Positions 1-10,538 of a stretch of DNA of 64,000 nt are shown piece by piece; within the stretch, counting starts at the first letter, position 1; every line of letters begins with the position of its first letter. Origin of the DNA: Linanthus parryae (lineage: Eukaryota > Streptophyta > Magnoliopsida > Ericales > Polemoniaceae); the NCBI GenBank assembly GCA_023055425.1, contig JALGPY010000001.1, forward strand, positions 113,937,057 to 114,001,056, given 5' to 3'. The notes under the pieces are model-generated. The model worked only from the letters and a program-made list of their open reading frames with translations, ran no database searches and had not been told where the DNA came from. Position numbers and translations under genes: made by a program.

Positions 1-3000
1 TTTCAACACCTTGTCAATATATGTACTTTGACTTAGGCCTAGCAACCTCTTAGATCTATCTCTATAGATTTTTATACCGAGTATATAGGCTGCTTCCCCT
101 AAGTCCTTAATTGAGAAACACTTTCCTAGCCAATCTTTCACAGATTGCAGCATGGGAATGTCGTTTCCAATGAGTAGTATGTCATCTACATACAAGAACA
201 GAAAAGCTACAGAGCTCCCACTAACCTTCTTGTAGACACAAGACTCATCTTCGTTTCTGATGAAGCCAAACTCTTTGACCACTTCATCAAAACGTCGATT
301 CCAACTCCTAGAAGCTTGCTTCAATCCATAAATGGATCGTTGCAGCTTACAGACTTTGTTGGCTTGCTTTGGATCCTCAAAACCCTCCGGCTGTATCATA
401 TACACGTCCTCGAGGAGATTCCCATAAAGGAATGCTGTTTTGACATCCATCTGCCAAATCTCATAGTCGTAGTATGCTGCAATTGCAAGTAGGATTCGGA
501 TGGATTTGGTCATAGCGACTGGTGAACAGGTTTCATCATAGTCAATACCATGAATCTGTCTGAATCCTTTAGCCACCAATCGGCCCTTATAGGTAATCAC
601 ATTACCATCCATGTCGATCTTCTTCTTGAAGACCCACTTGCACCCTATGGGCCGCGCCCCATCGGGTGGTTCCACCAAAGTCCATACTTTGTTGGTATAC
701 ATGGATTCCATCTCGGATCTCATGGCTTCCAGCCACTTCTGAGAGTCTGGGCCACTCATGGCCTCCTCATAGGTAGTAGGCTCATCATCTATGAGCATCG
801 TGTCACCGGAATCAGTTACGAGAAGTCCATACCTCTCGGGTTCCTGGCGCACTCTACTAGATCTACGAAGCTCTTGTGTTACCTGAACAGGTGGCTCCAC
901 AACTGCTTGTGATTCCTGTTCATGTTCCATAATCGGTTCAGTGATTTGTGGTTCTTGAACTTCTTCAAGTTCTACATTCCTCCCACTTGCTTCTTTAGAG
1001 ACAAACTCTCTTTCTAGAAACACGCAGGTCCGAGCAACAAACACTTTGTTCTTGGTTGGATTGTAGAAATAGTATCCCTTAGTTTCCTTAGGGTACCCCA
1101 CAAATTTACACTTATCCGATTTAGGCCCTAGCTTGTCTGATTGTAAACGTTTTACATAGACATCGCAGCCCCAAATCCTCATGAACGACAGTGTGGGACG
1201 CCTCCCACTCCACATCTCATATGGTGTCTTCATGACTGATTTAGATGGAACACGGTTAATGGTGAAAGCTGAACTTAATAGAGTGTAGCCCCAAAATGAT
1301 AATGGAAGATCGGTTTGACACATCATAGACCGAACCATATCCAATAGGGTTCGATTCCTCCTCTCGGACACGCCATTCCATTGTGGCGTTCCGGGTGGAG
1401 TGAGTTGGGACACGATCCCACACTCTCTAAGATAGTCGTCAAACTCTTGGCTCAAGTATTCTCCTCCACGATCCGATCGTAGAGCCTTGATACTTTTGCC
1501 AAGTTGCTTCTCTACTTCATTTTTGAATTCTTTGAACACTTCAAAGGATTCGGATTTTGCCCTCATAAGGTACACAAATCCATATCTACTGTAATCATCA
1601 GTAAATGTAATGAAGTAGACATAACCACCCCTGGCAGGCGTGGCAAATGGTCCACACACATCAGTATGTATGAGCGCCAATTGCTCACTAGTCCTCTCAC
1701 CTTTCTTATTGAAAGGGGACTTTGTCATTTTTCCCAATAAACAAGCCTCACATGTCTCATATGATTCAAAATCAAATGAGTCTAGTAATCCATCCTTATG
1801 GAGTCTAGATACACGTTTCTCGTTTATGTGGCCTAAACGACAATGCCATAAATAAGCAGGATTTAAATCATTTATTTTAATCCGCTTGGTATTAATGTTG
1901 TAGACAGGATTGCTTAGATCAAGGACATAAAGTCCATTAAATAATTGCGCACTAAAATAGTGAATATTATTCAAATAAAAGGAACAACAATTGTTCTTTA
2001 TTGAAATAATAAAACCTTCCTTGTCCAAACAAGAAATAGAAATAATGTTTCTGCTCATAGCAGGCACAAAATAGCAATTATTTAATTCTAAAACTAATCC
2101 TGAAGGCAGAGATAGCTCGCACACGCCTATGGCCAACGCAGCAACCTTTGCTCCATTGCCAACGCGCAGATCTACCTCCCCTTTAGCCAATCTACTTCTC
2201 TTTAGATCCTGCATATTTCGACAAATATGAGATCCACATCCAGTATCTAATACCCATGATGTAGAGACAGTTAAATTGACATCTACAACAAAAATACCTG
2301 GTGGTGGTGGAATCACTATTCCAAGCCTTTTGTCCTCCAGATATTTTGGGCAGTTCCTCCTCCAGTGTCCAGGCTGACTGCAGTAGTGACACTCACCCTT
2401 AGTCACGACCTTGGCAACGCCACCAACAGGCTTAAGGGCTTGTTCCTTGGACTTGGCAACTGACTTGCCTTTGCCCTTGGAGGAAGAGGCAAACCTTTTG
2501 CCCTTTCCTTTCTGCACCATCATAACGGCTTTGCCCTTACCCTTGTTGATGCTCTGTTCAGCCGTCCTCAACATGTTGAGCAAATATGGCAGTGGTTTAA
2601 CGATCTCGTTCATGTTATAGTTCATAATGAACTGTCCATAACTCTCGGGCAACGATTGCAACACGAGATCGGTTGCCAACTCTTGGCCGACCGGGAACCC
2701 AAGCCGGGCGAGATTCTCCAAGTACCCGATCATTCGGAGTACATGGGGTCCCACCGGGTTCCCTTCTGCCAGATGACATTTGAACAGTGCCTTTGAGACC
2801 TCATACCTCTCTACCCTCGCCTGCTCTTGGAAGAGCTGCTTTAGATGTTCGATCATATCGACAGCATTCATGTTCTCGTGTTGCTTCTGAAGCTCAGAGG
2901 TCATGGTACAAAGCATTAGGCAGGCCGCATCATTAGCGTCATCAACACGCTTTTGATACGCCTTTAAGGCAGCAGGTGTCTGGTTCTCTGGACCTTCTGG

Positions 3001-3150
3001 AACATGCTCCTCTATTGCGTACAGTTTCTTCTCTTGCTTGAGAACAATTCTCAAGTTTCTGTACCAATCAAGAAAGTTGGTTCCAGAGAGCTTGTCCTTC
3101 TCAAGGACAGATCGTAGGGAATGTTGTGAACTCGATGAGTTGTTTGCCAT
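1..3150 (-). CDS. Copia gag-pol polyprotein, 5' 1,050 codons, open frame
   Basis: This encodes the capsid and enzymes of copy A. The start is the ATG at 3150, which follows the leader directly. In order I see a UBN2-type gag domain, a CCHC zinc knuckle near residue 254 (CHYCSQPGHWRRNC), the protease motif DTG near residue 302, a GAG-pre-integrase HHCC zone near 438, an integrase core with Asp near 497 and 560 and Glu near 597 (GVSERRN), and reverse transcriptase with YVDD near 987. The zinc knuckle, integrase and YVDD codons all sit in one phase, and I find no stop between 3150 and 1. RNase H lies beyond the edge. By comparison with copy E the full protein should be about 1,310 residues. This is the best candidate here for a functional helper, though activity is inferred, not shown. 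Confidence 0.92.
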   Translation of the reverse strand, partial: MANNSSSSQHSLRSVLEKDKLSGTNFLDWYRNLRIVLKQEKKLYAIEEHVPEGPENQTPAALKAYQKRVDDANDAACLMLCTMTSELQKQHENMNAVDMIEHLKQLFQEQARVERYEVSKALFKCHLAEGNPVGPHVLRMIGYLENLARLGFPVGQELATDLVLQSLPESYGQFIMNYNMNEIVKPLPYLLNMLRTAEQSINKGKGKAVMMVQKGKGKRFASSSKGKGKSVAKSKEQALKPVGGVAKVVTKGECHYCSQPGHWRRNCPKYLEDKRLGIVIPPPPGIFVVDVNLTVSTSWVLDTGCGSHICRNMQDLKRSRLAKGEVDLRVGNGAKVAALAIGVCELSLPSGLVLELNNCYFVPAMSRNIISISCLDKEGFIISIKNNCCSFYLNNIHYFSAQLFNGLYVLDLSNPVYNINTKRIKINDLNPAYLWHCRLGHINEKRVSRLHKDGLLDSFDFESYETCEACLLGKMTKSPFNKKGERTSEQLALIHTDVCGPFATPARGGYVYFITFTDDYSRYGFVYLMRAKSESFEVFKEFKNEVEKQLGKSIKALRSDRGGEYLSQEFDDYLRECGIVSQLTPPGTPQWNGVSERRNRTLLDMVRSMMCQTDLPLSFWGYTLLSSAFTINRVPSKSVMKTPYEMWSGRRPTLSFMRIWGCDVYVKRLQSDKLGPKSDKCKFVGYPKETKGYYFYNPTKNKVFVARTCVFLEREFVSKEASGRNVELEEVQEPQITEPIMEHEQESQAVVEPPVQVTQELRRSSRVRQEPERYGLLVTDSGDTMLIDDEPTTYEEAMSGPDSQKWLEAMRSEMESMYTNKVWTLVEPPDGARPIGCKWVFKKKIDMDGNVITYKGRLVAKGFRQIHGIDYDETCSPVAMTKSIRILLAIAAYYDYEIWQMDVKTAFLYGNLLEDVYMIQPEGFEDPKQANKVCKLQRSIYGLKQASRSWNRRFDEVVKEFGFIRNEDESCVYKKVSGSSVAFLFLYVDDILLIGNDIPMLQSVKDWLGKCFSIKDLGEAAYILGIKIYRDRSKRLLGLSQSTYIDKVLK

Positions 3151-4828
3151 TTGGAATTCTACAAAAAGGAAAATACGCAAGTTTTAGTATTTGTGAATTT
3201 TTGACTATATTTAATAATGGCTAGTTTATTAAATATAGCTCCCACTATTTTTCTACGGATTAATAACCCTCAAGATATTAATGCGGAAAATATCCCTATA
3301 TTTTCTAGTGGGCCAAGATCCATCTTTTCATCTCCTTATGAGCTTGCTTTGGCAAGTCACCCATAATTTGACTACTTTTAGGTAGGAACAATTCCAATTG
3401 CATCCCATATGCAACTCTTGGTTCAATCGGGCAAATAACTCCTTATTTATCCATCCATATGGATAATCCCAATTGATTACCTCTAGGTTTCTTAATCAAA
3501 TTAATAGCCTAGTTGTGTTCAACCTCTTATCTAAACAATTGCACATTGTTACGTGCCATCGCATTCCATCATTATGAACCAAGTCGCCATGCTTTGGCAC
3601 GCACGAACTTGATAAATAATGATGATAATGAGTGTTTAAATAACGAGAAGGCAAGAACACAATATTTAAAATTTGAGGGATTTTAAATTCAATTTTAATT
3701 GTTTTGTTGATCAATATCAACTAATCTATCTATTTGAGTTTGGGCACAACTCCAAATAATAGATCCGGGTTGTCTAATTATCTTATTATCCTAATTGCAT
3801 GCATCATCCATACACCAACCACACAAATAATAAGACAATAAATAAACAACCACATAACAGAAATTAAACGTGATGTGGATATGGCCTTTTCTAGACTAAG
3901 ATAATTCCAAGCCAATGGAATTATCTATGAACCCTAAGCAAACACATCTCCATGCGTCTTGATCTTTTGGTCCATCCTTCACAGTCATGTGGAATGCTCC
4001 ATGCTCCATGCTCAATGCTCCATCTTTTGTGGCTTCTTTGGCTTTGGGCTTCTTTTCTCCAATCTTGGCTAACAATCTACTTTATCTAGCACTAGCTAAT
4101 ATCTATACTAAATAAAATAAATCTCACAAGTTGAGAAAAAAAAATGGCACGCAGGCCATAAAACCCTAATTAATTATTACAATTAATTGATCAGCTCGCA
4201 GGCCGTAAAACCAAACCACAAAATTTAACATCCACATCAAACCACATCCTAAGGCCATATCCAATCACCATGCGATTTGCACATAAACAGTTAAAATCCA
4301 ATTTTAACGCGCTTGGTCAATTTTAATTGATTTTAGGATTTCTAGGGTTAAAACGGTCCATGGGCCCAACAATCCAATTGCCCGGGCCCATTAAAGTGAA
4401 CCACAAGGCCCTAGGGCTGGCCCGGCCCAAAACCCGCAAGCTAGGCCCGCGGGTTAGGGCCGCCCGGCCCCTTAGGGCGGCCAAGCTTGGGCGGCAAGCA
4501 AGGGGGCGGTCCCCTAGGGGGCCGAACCTCCTCTTGGGGGTTGTTTCCAAAACAACTCCCTTGCTTGGAGCCCAAGTTTGGTTGTTTCCTTGTTTTGGGA
4601 GAACTCCTTCTTCCCCAAGGATGCCCAAACCCTAGATCTAAGATCCTAAAATTTCTCAAACTCACCAATTCATGCATCCAATGCAAAAATTGGATCTTGT
4701 TATGAGTAATTAATGAAAAATTGCATCACATGCTTGATTTGTCTTGTTTTACGCGATAAACAATCAAATTAAGGTGTAAAACAACAAGAATGTAACACAT
4801 AAACTACGTTTATGCTCTATGACCTGTG
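3151..4828 (-). other. Untranslated leader of copia copy A
   Basis: About 1.68 kb separates the primer binding site from the gag ATG. It is AT-rich except for a GC-rich island at roughly 4330-4520, dominated by GGCCC and GGGCC runs. A tandem pair of the motif GCTCGCAGGCCGTAAAAC (first copy GCACGCAGGCCATAAAAC) lies at 4147 and 4194, 47 bp apart. Both the island and the pair recur in copies D and E. Long leaders of this class hold packaging and dimerisation signals in studied retrotransposons; assigning such a role here is inference. The overlapping open frames on both strands of the GC island look like a by-product of composition. Confidence 0.75.
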
Positions 4829-4840
4829 GCTCTGATACCA
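4829..4840 (-). other. Primer binding site, initiator tRNA-Met type (copy A)
   Basis: The minus strand reads TGGTATCAGAGC one base after the LTR end, the usual copia site complementary to the 3' end of initiator tRNA-Met. The same 12 bases occur beside the LTRs of copies E (60787-60798) and D (62913-62924) and of the Tnt1-like element (43249-43260). Confidence 0.92.
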
Positions 4841-4841
4841 C

Positions 4842-6271
4842 TGTAGGGTTTTGATTCATGGATCGCGCAACGGAAGCATAATCAAACAAATAGCCATGCA
4901 AAACCCTCCAAGGATCACGAGTCTAGATGCATAACGATAGTAAAGGTAAGAAATCATAAACACACCTTTGGGTTCTCCTTGATGACTTCAAACGCGAATA
5001 GTGTCACGTTCTCTATAGTTGATCCACGCCTAGAGTTGATCCTAGATCTCCCAAACTCCTTGGTGCTAGCCCGGAATAGGAAGAGGATGAAGGAATCACG
5101 CAAAACGAGACAAAAGAGGGGCTTCGGCCCTCTTTTTGGCCGACGGGGTGAGGGCGGCGGCAAGGGGGTCGGGTTCGGCCTCCTTGTTGCTTGCTCTCTC
5201 TCCTTTGTTCTCTCCCACTCTTGTTATGTTCACTAATGAGCATAAGTTATGAGGAAGGAAGGAGGGTCCTTTATATAGTCCAACAATTCCTTGTTAACTA
5301 CCTAAAGGACTTATTCTAGTCCAACTAGAATTCAATTTAGTCCCTTCCTTGCAAATTAGTCCCTACTAAGTTTGCAAGGGTTTGCAAAGTGATCCTTCTA
5401 ATTAATTAATCCAATTAATTAATTCCCAAATCCAGTTCAACTCTATATAGCGTGTGACCCCATAGGTTCTATCTAGTTGGTAGCAACTATTTGCTAATAT
5501 GGAGCGGTTTCTAGCAAAACATCCATTCTAGCCAACTAATAGAATAGTCATCTAGACAACCTTTGTACAAGTAACTGTCTCATCCCTTTGCCTCCATATC
5601 CGGATTGGACACGAGACATACAAGTCACACTCGTATATCCAATCCATAGTTTCTCGATCTATGGGAATAGCCTTATTCGTGCAAATAACATCAATATCCT
5701 ATATATTGATTTATTTGAGTCTGGCCAGACATTCTATAAGCACTATCCCTCGAGTGGCCTAGGATATTTGCTCCCGTTATGTGGGAGGGGCAAATCCTCT
5801 CTACGTCCACTACGATCTCTAAGCTTGCTTCTCATTGTATCCAGTACACGCCTTTATAACTACCCAGTCACGGTGTAGCGTTTAACGCTACCAAGATCAC
5901 AATGATCCACAACTAGAATATCTAGTGACTTCAAGTCTAAGGATGACAATACCATTGCACCGCGAGAAGCACTTGTGACTCAACATAACATGTATGTAGC
6001 CTTCTCGGAGATGGGTCAATCCAGTGCAACATTCCGTAATGCACATCTATGTGTTGGATCGTGATATCTCCATATCAATCCAACCCCATACTAGTCTATA
6101 GATGATTGTCCCATTTATCATTATACTTGACTAGGGATATTTAAGATAAACAACACAATTGTAAATCTAAGGACTTCATTATATTAAATATCCAATAAAT
6201 AATAAATGAATTTTCTAGCCATATACAAATTCATACTAAACTAGATTGCCTCTAGGGCATCTATTCCAACA
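4842..6271 (-). repeat. 5' LTR of copia copy A (1,430 bp)
   Basis: On the plus strand the repeat begins TGTAGGGTTTTG and ends CTATTCCAACA, so on the element strand it starts TGTTGGAATAG and ends CCCTACA, with TG...CA termini. The boundaries match those of the B, D and E LTRs. The left edge abuts the primer binding site, which marks this as the 5' LTR. A plus-strand frame of 96 codons at 5588-5878 recurs in related LTRs, but it lies antisense to the element and follows from LTR conservation, so I do not call it a gene. Confidence 0.92.
5269..5278 (-). promoter_or_regulatory. TATA box of the copy A LTR promoter
   Basis: The minus strand reads CTATATAAAG. The same box sits at the corresponding place in the B (near 26421 and 31199), D (near 63341) and E (near 54209 and 61216) LTRs. 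It predicts a transcript start roughly 25-30 bases further left, giving a U3 of about 1 kb. Confidence 0.75.
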
Positions 6272-6394
6272 AAGTACACCCACATCGGGCAAAGCCAATC
6301 AAGCTTAGCCTCAACAGTAACCACAACACTAAACACCAACAAAAAGAATATTTGAAGCTAGTCTACACCTATTTGGGTAGAAATATGTTATATG

Positions 6395-7846
6395 TCATTA
6401 AGGAGTGTTGTTTTCTCGTTTCTACGAATGTTGTTTTTCATGACACCATATTTTCTTTTTCACTCCCTTCACACTCTTTACCACATTTCACAAATGATCA
6501 GATTTTGCCATCTGCTGTTCTCAGTGAGACTACTTTGCATTATGGAAATGATGTTTTGCCTTATCTTGAGCAGAATTTGACCTCTCTTGGGCTCTCAAGT
6601 GATGATTCTCCCTCTCCCACGGCTCCTTCTTTGGTTCCATCGAGAAGAAGTGTTAGGCAAGTGAAACCACCATCTTATTTGAGAGATTATGTGGTTGATA
6701 AACCAAGACTGGTGTCTGGATGCATAGCTCCTGTTACACCTCTCTATTCTCACTTTCTTGCTTCTGTTAATACTCTGTATGATCCTGATAGCTATAAAAA
6801 AGTTAGCAAATTTCATCAATGGGTGCAAGCTATGAAGACTGAACTTGAAGCTTTAGAGGCTAACCATACTTGGGATGTTACTACATTACCTACTGAACAA
6901 GATGCAGTAGGGAGATGGGTCTACAAGGTTAAGTTGAAGACTAATGGTGAAATTGAGAGATACAAAGCAAGGCTTGTTGCTAAGGGCTTTACAAAAATAG
7001 AAGGCATTGACTACGCATAAACTTTCTCTCCATTTGTTAAACTTCCAACTTTTAAGAGTCTTCTAACTTTAGCAGCAGTGAAAGGTTGGCATTTACTTCC
7101 GCTAGATGTGAACAATGCCTTCCTCCATGGAGATTTAGATGAAGAAGTTTACATGGAGCTGCCTCTAGGGTACACCCCTCTCTCACTTCTTCAACACAAC
7201 CAATATTGGTTTGTCTCTTAAAGAAATCTTGTTATGGTCTTAAACAAGCTTCGAGACAGTGGTACAATCAGTTCTCCACCACTCTTTTAGACATGGGTTT
7301 TCTCCACCACTCTTTTAGACATGGGTTTTACACAGTGCAACACATATTACACTCTTTTTGTTCAGCACTCTCCTTCCCATTTCACTTGTATTTTGGTGTA
7401 TGTGGATGTCATTGTCTTGGAGGGCATTGATCTTGCTCAGTTATATGCTCTTAAAGGAGTTCTGCATACAAGGTTTTAGCTTAAAGATATTGGTTTTCTC
7501 AGTAACTTTATTGGTTTTAAAATTGCAAGAAATGATCATCGCATTACACTTTGTCAAATAAAGTGTGCCTTGGACATTTTACAGGATCATGGGTATGCCT
7601 CTTGCAAACCTGCTTATGTCCCCATGGATCCTGAAATAAAGTTGTCTACCAATATTGGTGACACTCTCTCACTCAAGATCCTGCAATCAAGATGTTGTTA
7701 AATATAGAAGAATGGTTGGCAAGTTGTATGTGTAATTCTAGTCCTGGCATCTGTTATGCAGTTCACAAACTTTCTCACTTTGTCTCTAAACCTACTACTC
7801 ATTTTAAAGAAGTTCATCATGGTTTAAGGTATGTGAGTTGAAGGGA
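6395..7846 (+). pseudogene. Degraded copia integrase C-end and reverse transcriptase remnant
   Basis: The fragment opens with the end of a copia integrase/linker (a VFHDTIF-like motif near 6433) and runs into reverse transcriptase: a WVYKVKLK motif near 6917, KARLVAKGF near 6964, then after the stop at 7018 the finger and palm region in shifting frames, with YGLKQ near 7233. A 28-bp tandem duplication (starts 7273 and 7301) shifts the frame. Recognisable homology ends in an RYV-LKG-like motif just before 7847, where the Sirevirus LTR appears to begin. The style resembles the Ale/Retrofit lineage, with moderate certainty. It is not functional. The stretch 6272-6394 between it and LTR A holds nothing I recognise. 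Confidence 0.85.
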
Positions 7847-8966
7847 TGTACAGTAGGTAGAAATACAGGATCAATACTCTAGAGGGGGGGGGGGTTGAAT
7901 AGAGTATGCAGACTTTTGCTAAACTTTGCAAGAATAGTGGTTTCAGAAGGTTTGTAAAGAGATTCAAGGCCTTGAAATGAGTTTCAAGACCTTAAAAAGA
8001 AAACAGTAAGAGTAAGGAAAGAATAAGTCTATTTCAAGACCTTGAAATGAGTTTCAAACCCTTGAAATGAAACTGTTTTGAATGCTACAAAAGTTCTAGG
8101 TATGCAACTGAAAAGTAAATGCAAGAGACGCAAGATATATATAGTTCAGTCCACTTGGACCTACGTCTCTACCTCAGGGATCTTCTTCCTGTTGTAATTT
8201 CAACAAAATTCTTATTAATCCACAACTAAGCCCTAGATCTCAAGTATAGAGAGATGCCTTACTCTATTACAGCTTGTGGTTCTCACTAACCTATCTAGTA
8301 CTTTCTCTAGCTATCTGATTAACTAAGAATTCTCTATTGTTCACCTTGAACAATCATTGAGAATGAGAACTAGAAGTATTATCAAAATGATATACAAATG
8401 AAGTTCATAAAATAAGAACACAGGAAATGAAACTGCAGTGAGTATGCATTTTTCTTCTAATGCTTGGATTGAGAGATGAATCTGCTTCTTTGTTGCTTAT
8501 CAATCCTTGAATTTTTTTTGAGTGTATCTGTGAATTGCTCTATGTTGTTGTGTCTACGAAATCGTTCAGCAATTCTCCTTTTAAAGCACCCAGTTTGAAT
8601 GGAAGATCTTCAGAATCTTCTCAACAAACTTTTCTGAAAATTAGTTTCAAATCTTGACTCTTCCAACAACTTCTTCCAACGGCTAGTAGCTCAGTATCTT
8701 TAGAGATACTAATTTGATCTTGTTAGAAGTATGTTGGGAAGCTTTTCAACACAGCAGATTGATCACAGAATCAATCATCAAGCAGTTACCATATCTGCAA
8801 AACATAAGTTAGGAAACAAGTTCCTATAAAATAGGAAATAAAATTGCCTTCAAAACTGAGTCAAAAATATGATGTTAGATCCTGCAAACTGTGTCAAAAT
8901 ACTTTGTCTTTAATCATCAAGTATCAACTAATCATGCACAGGGGTTTAGGAGTTGAATTAAGATCA
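7847..8966 (-). repeat. Probable 3' LTR of the Sirevirus-type element
   Basis: The left boundary is set where the older copia remnant stops (TGTACAGTAGG on the plus strand), the right boundary at AAGATCA, just before a polypurine-type motif. This gives TG...CA ends and 1,120 bp. A G-run with TTGAATAG near 7886 resembles a sequence commonly seen at Sirevirus LTR ends. No second LTR is available in the window, so both ends are inferred from context. Confidence 0.55.
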
Positions 8967-8970
8967 GAAA

Positions 8971-9324
8971 CTCCCCCTAAGTTCATGCATTTGAAGTTCT
9001 GTTAGTTTCAAGGCTTCGAAAGCTGTTTCATGGCCTTGAAATAGACAAGCTATTTCAATTCTTGATCTTGCATTGAACTTACAATCTCCCCCTTGATGAA
9101 AGACAAAACCACATTCTTCCAATCTGTTTGATATTTTGATTCTGAAACAAATACTCATTAGCACATAGTAGAATAAATCATATAATGTCAACGCATAATG
9201 TCCAAAAGATCCAACTTATTAAACCAACTGAAAACAGCAAGTAACAGCACGATTTTGGATAATCCTATTGACCAAAACCATGTCACCTAAAAAGCAAATA
9301 AAACCTAAATTTCTCCCCCTTTTT
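8971..9324 (-). other. Three polypurine-tract-like motifs upstream of the Sirevirus 3' LTR
   Basis: The minus strand carries AGGGGGAG at 8971-8978, AAGGGGGAGA at 9085-9094 and AAAAAGGGGGAGA at 9312-9324. Plus-strand priming uses a purine tract next to the 3' LTR; Sireviruses are known for several copies. The one at 8971 is closest to the LTR and is the likely primer site. Confidence 0.6.
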
Positions 9325-9466
9325 GACTTTCATAAAAAAAGAATGAGAATATGTTGGATCATGGTCTTTGGAAAGATTTTAAAAAGATTGTTTGAAAAAA
9401 CAATCTTTTCAAGACTTTGAAAAGGATTTGAAGGCCTTAAAAAGGAGAATAAACAGTAGACAAGAG

Positions 9467-10143
9467 TTAAGGGGTAGGGTCTTCATCTCCTTGTTGCTCT
9501 GCATCTTCTTCCTGTTCGTTTCCCTCATCATCCTGTTCTTCTTCTTGTTGAGCCACATCATCAATGATTGAACTTATTGTCTTGATCACACTGTGAAACA
9601 GGAAGGTTAACCCTTATAATGCCTTCCTTCCATGTTTCAGTTTCTTCTTTACAAAGGACTTTTTCTTTGTCAAAGAGGAATTTTTCTTCTGATGCTTTCT
9701 TTCAGATTCCATGCTGGATTCTGACTCAGCTTCTTGAAAATTTTTCTTCTTTCTGTCTTTCTTTGAAACTGAATAGAATTCATATGAACTTGAGGTTGCA
9801 TCTGAATTCGAGTCCTGAATGTAGATCTTCTCTTTTCCTTTTCCCTTGTACGTTATGTCAGCCTACTTCTTTGTCTTCTTACGGCTACCAATCTGAATTC
9901 CCTTATGTTCTTTGGTGTAGACTCTACTGCCTTCTTCTTCTTTTTGCTGGACACTGGTGTCTCATATTTCTTGTCCTTCTTTTTGGGAGGAGGATGTGCT
10001 ATGTCTTCTGTATTAGGGGTATTTGAACTGGAATCCCCATTAATTGTTTGAACCTCTTTCACTGTGATCTTTCTTTTCTTCTCTGTTGCAGCCTTTGAAC
10101 CACCAACCATCTTGATTTTGTTTGAGGCTCTTCTGATTCTCAT
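9467..10143 (-). pseudogene. Remnant of the Sirevirus extra 3' ORF (env-like position)
   Basis: Past RNase H, a separate frame starts at 10143 with MRIRRASNKIK and is strongly basic, with several KKKK and KKK runs. Coding style continues in another frame (about 9848-9603) as a Lys/Ser/Glu-rich segment. The last part (about 9600-9467) is highly acidic, rich in E, D and Q, and ends in a stop at 9467-9469. In Sireviruses an extra ORF lies exactly here, often called env-like, and usually has a central conserved domain between a basic start and an acidic tail. That central domain is not visible, which suggests an internal deletion plus frameshifts. Function is unknown. Confidence 0.6.
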
Positions 10144-10538
10144 TAGGGTTTGGAGAAGAAGAGAGACGTAGGATAGATACGAAGGAGAGAAAGAAAGAAG
10201 AAGATAAATAGAAGAGAGTTTCAGTTTGAAAATGAATCTAAATATTCTTTCTGATCTTTGAAGATCTGCTGAATAAAAAAGATTCAATTTTTTGTTTGCC
10301 GTTAGAAATAAAAGATATAATACTATTTTGGCTGAAAAGGGATTTTTGAAAAATTGAGGGGCAACATTGAGCGATTATCTAGAAAGATAACACCCAATAT
10401 TGAAAGATCAATTTTATTGATTATCTAGCATGCAGTCTTATTTTCAAGGCTTTGGAAAGGATTTCGAGGCCTTGAAAAGATGCATGATGTAATTCACATA
10501 TACTCAAAGCTTTGAAAATATTTTCAAGGCTTTGAAAA

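Larger units (their letters stand above)
1..6271 (-). mobile_element. Ty1/copia LTR retrotransposon, copy A (3' part outside window)
   Basis: Read on the minus strand, the parts run 5' LTR, initiator-tRNA-type primer binding site, a leader of about 1.68 kb, then one long gag-pol frame that leaves the window at position 1. The 3' LTR is therefore not seen. The family recurs three more times in the window (25986-32332, the 49466-64000 complex, 53790-62225), and copy A is the only one whose coding frame I can follow without a break. The LTR size, long leader and single gag-pol frame resemble Tork/Angela-type copia elements; the exact lineage is not resolved. The right flank begins at 6272, so one half of the 5-bp target duplication would start there, but the matching half lies outside. 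Confidence 0.93.

Noticed and set aside
4323..4705. Overlapping frames of about 100 codons on both strands
   Set aside because: They lie in the GC-rich island of the A leader, where stops are rare by composition. Both strands being open at once argues against coding.
4829..4840. tRNA-like sequence beside LTRs
   Set aside because: Only 12 bases complementary to initiator tRNA-Met are present: a primer binding site, not a tRNA gene.
5588..5878. Plus-strand frame of 96 codons in the A LTR that recurs in the B LTR (26875-27162) and shorter in D and E
   Set aside because: It is antisense to the element, changes length with every small LTR difference and has no known domain. Its recurrence follows from LTR sequence conservation.
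9619..10026. Plus-strand 135-codon frame opposite the Sirevirus extra ORF
   Set aside because: Ser/Leu/Phe-rich shadow of the charged minus-strand sequence, with no domain of its own.
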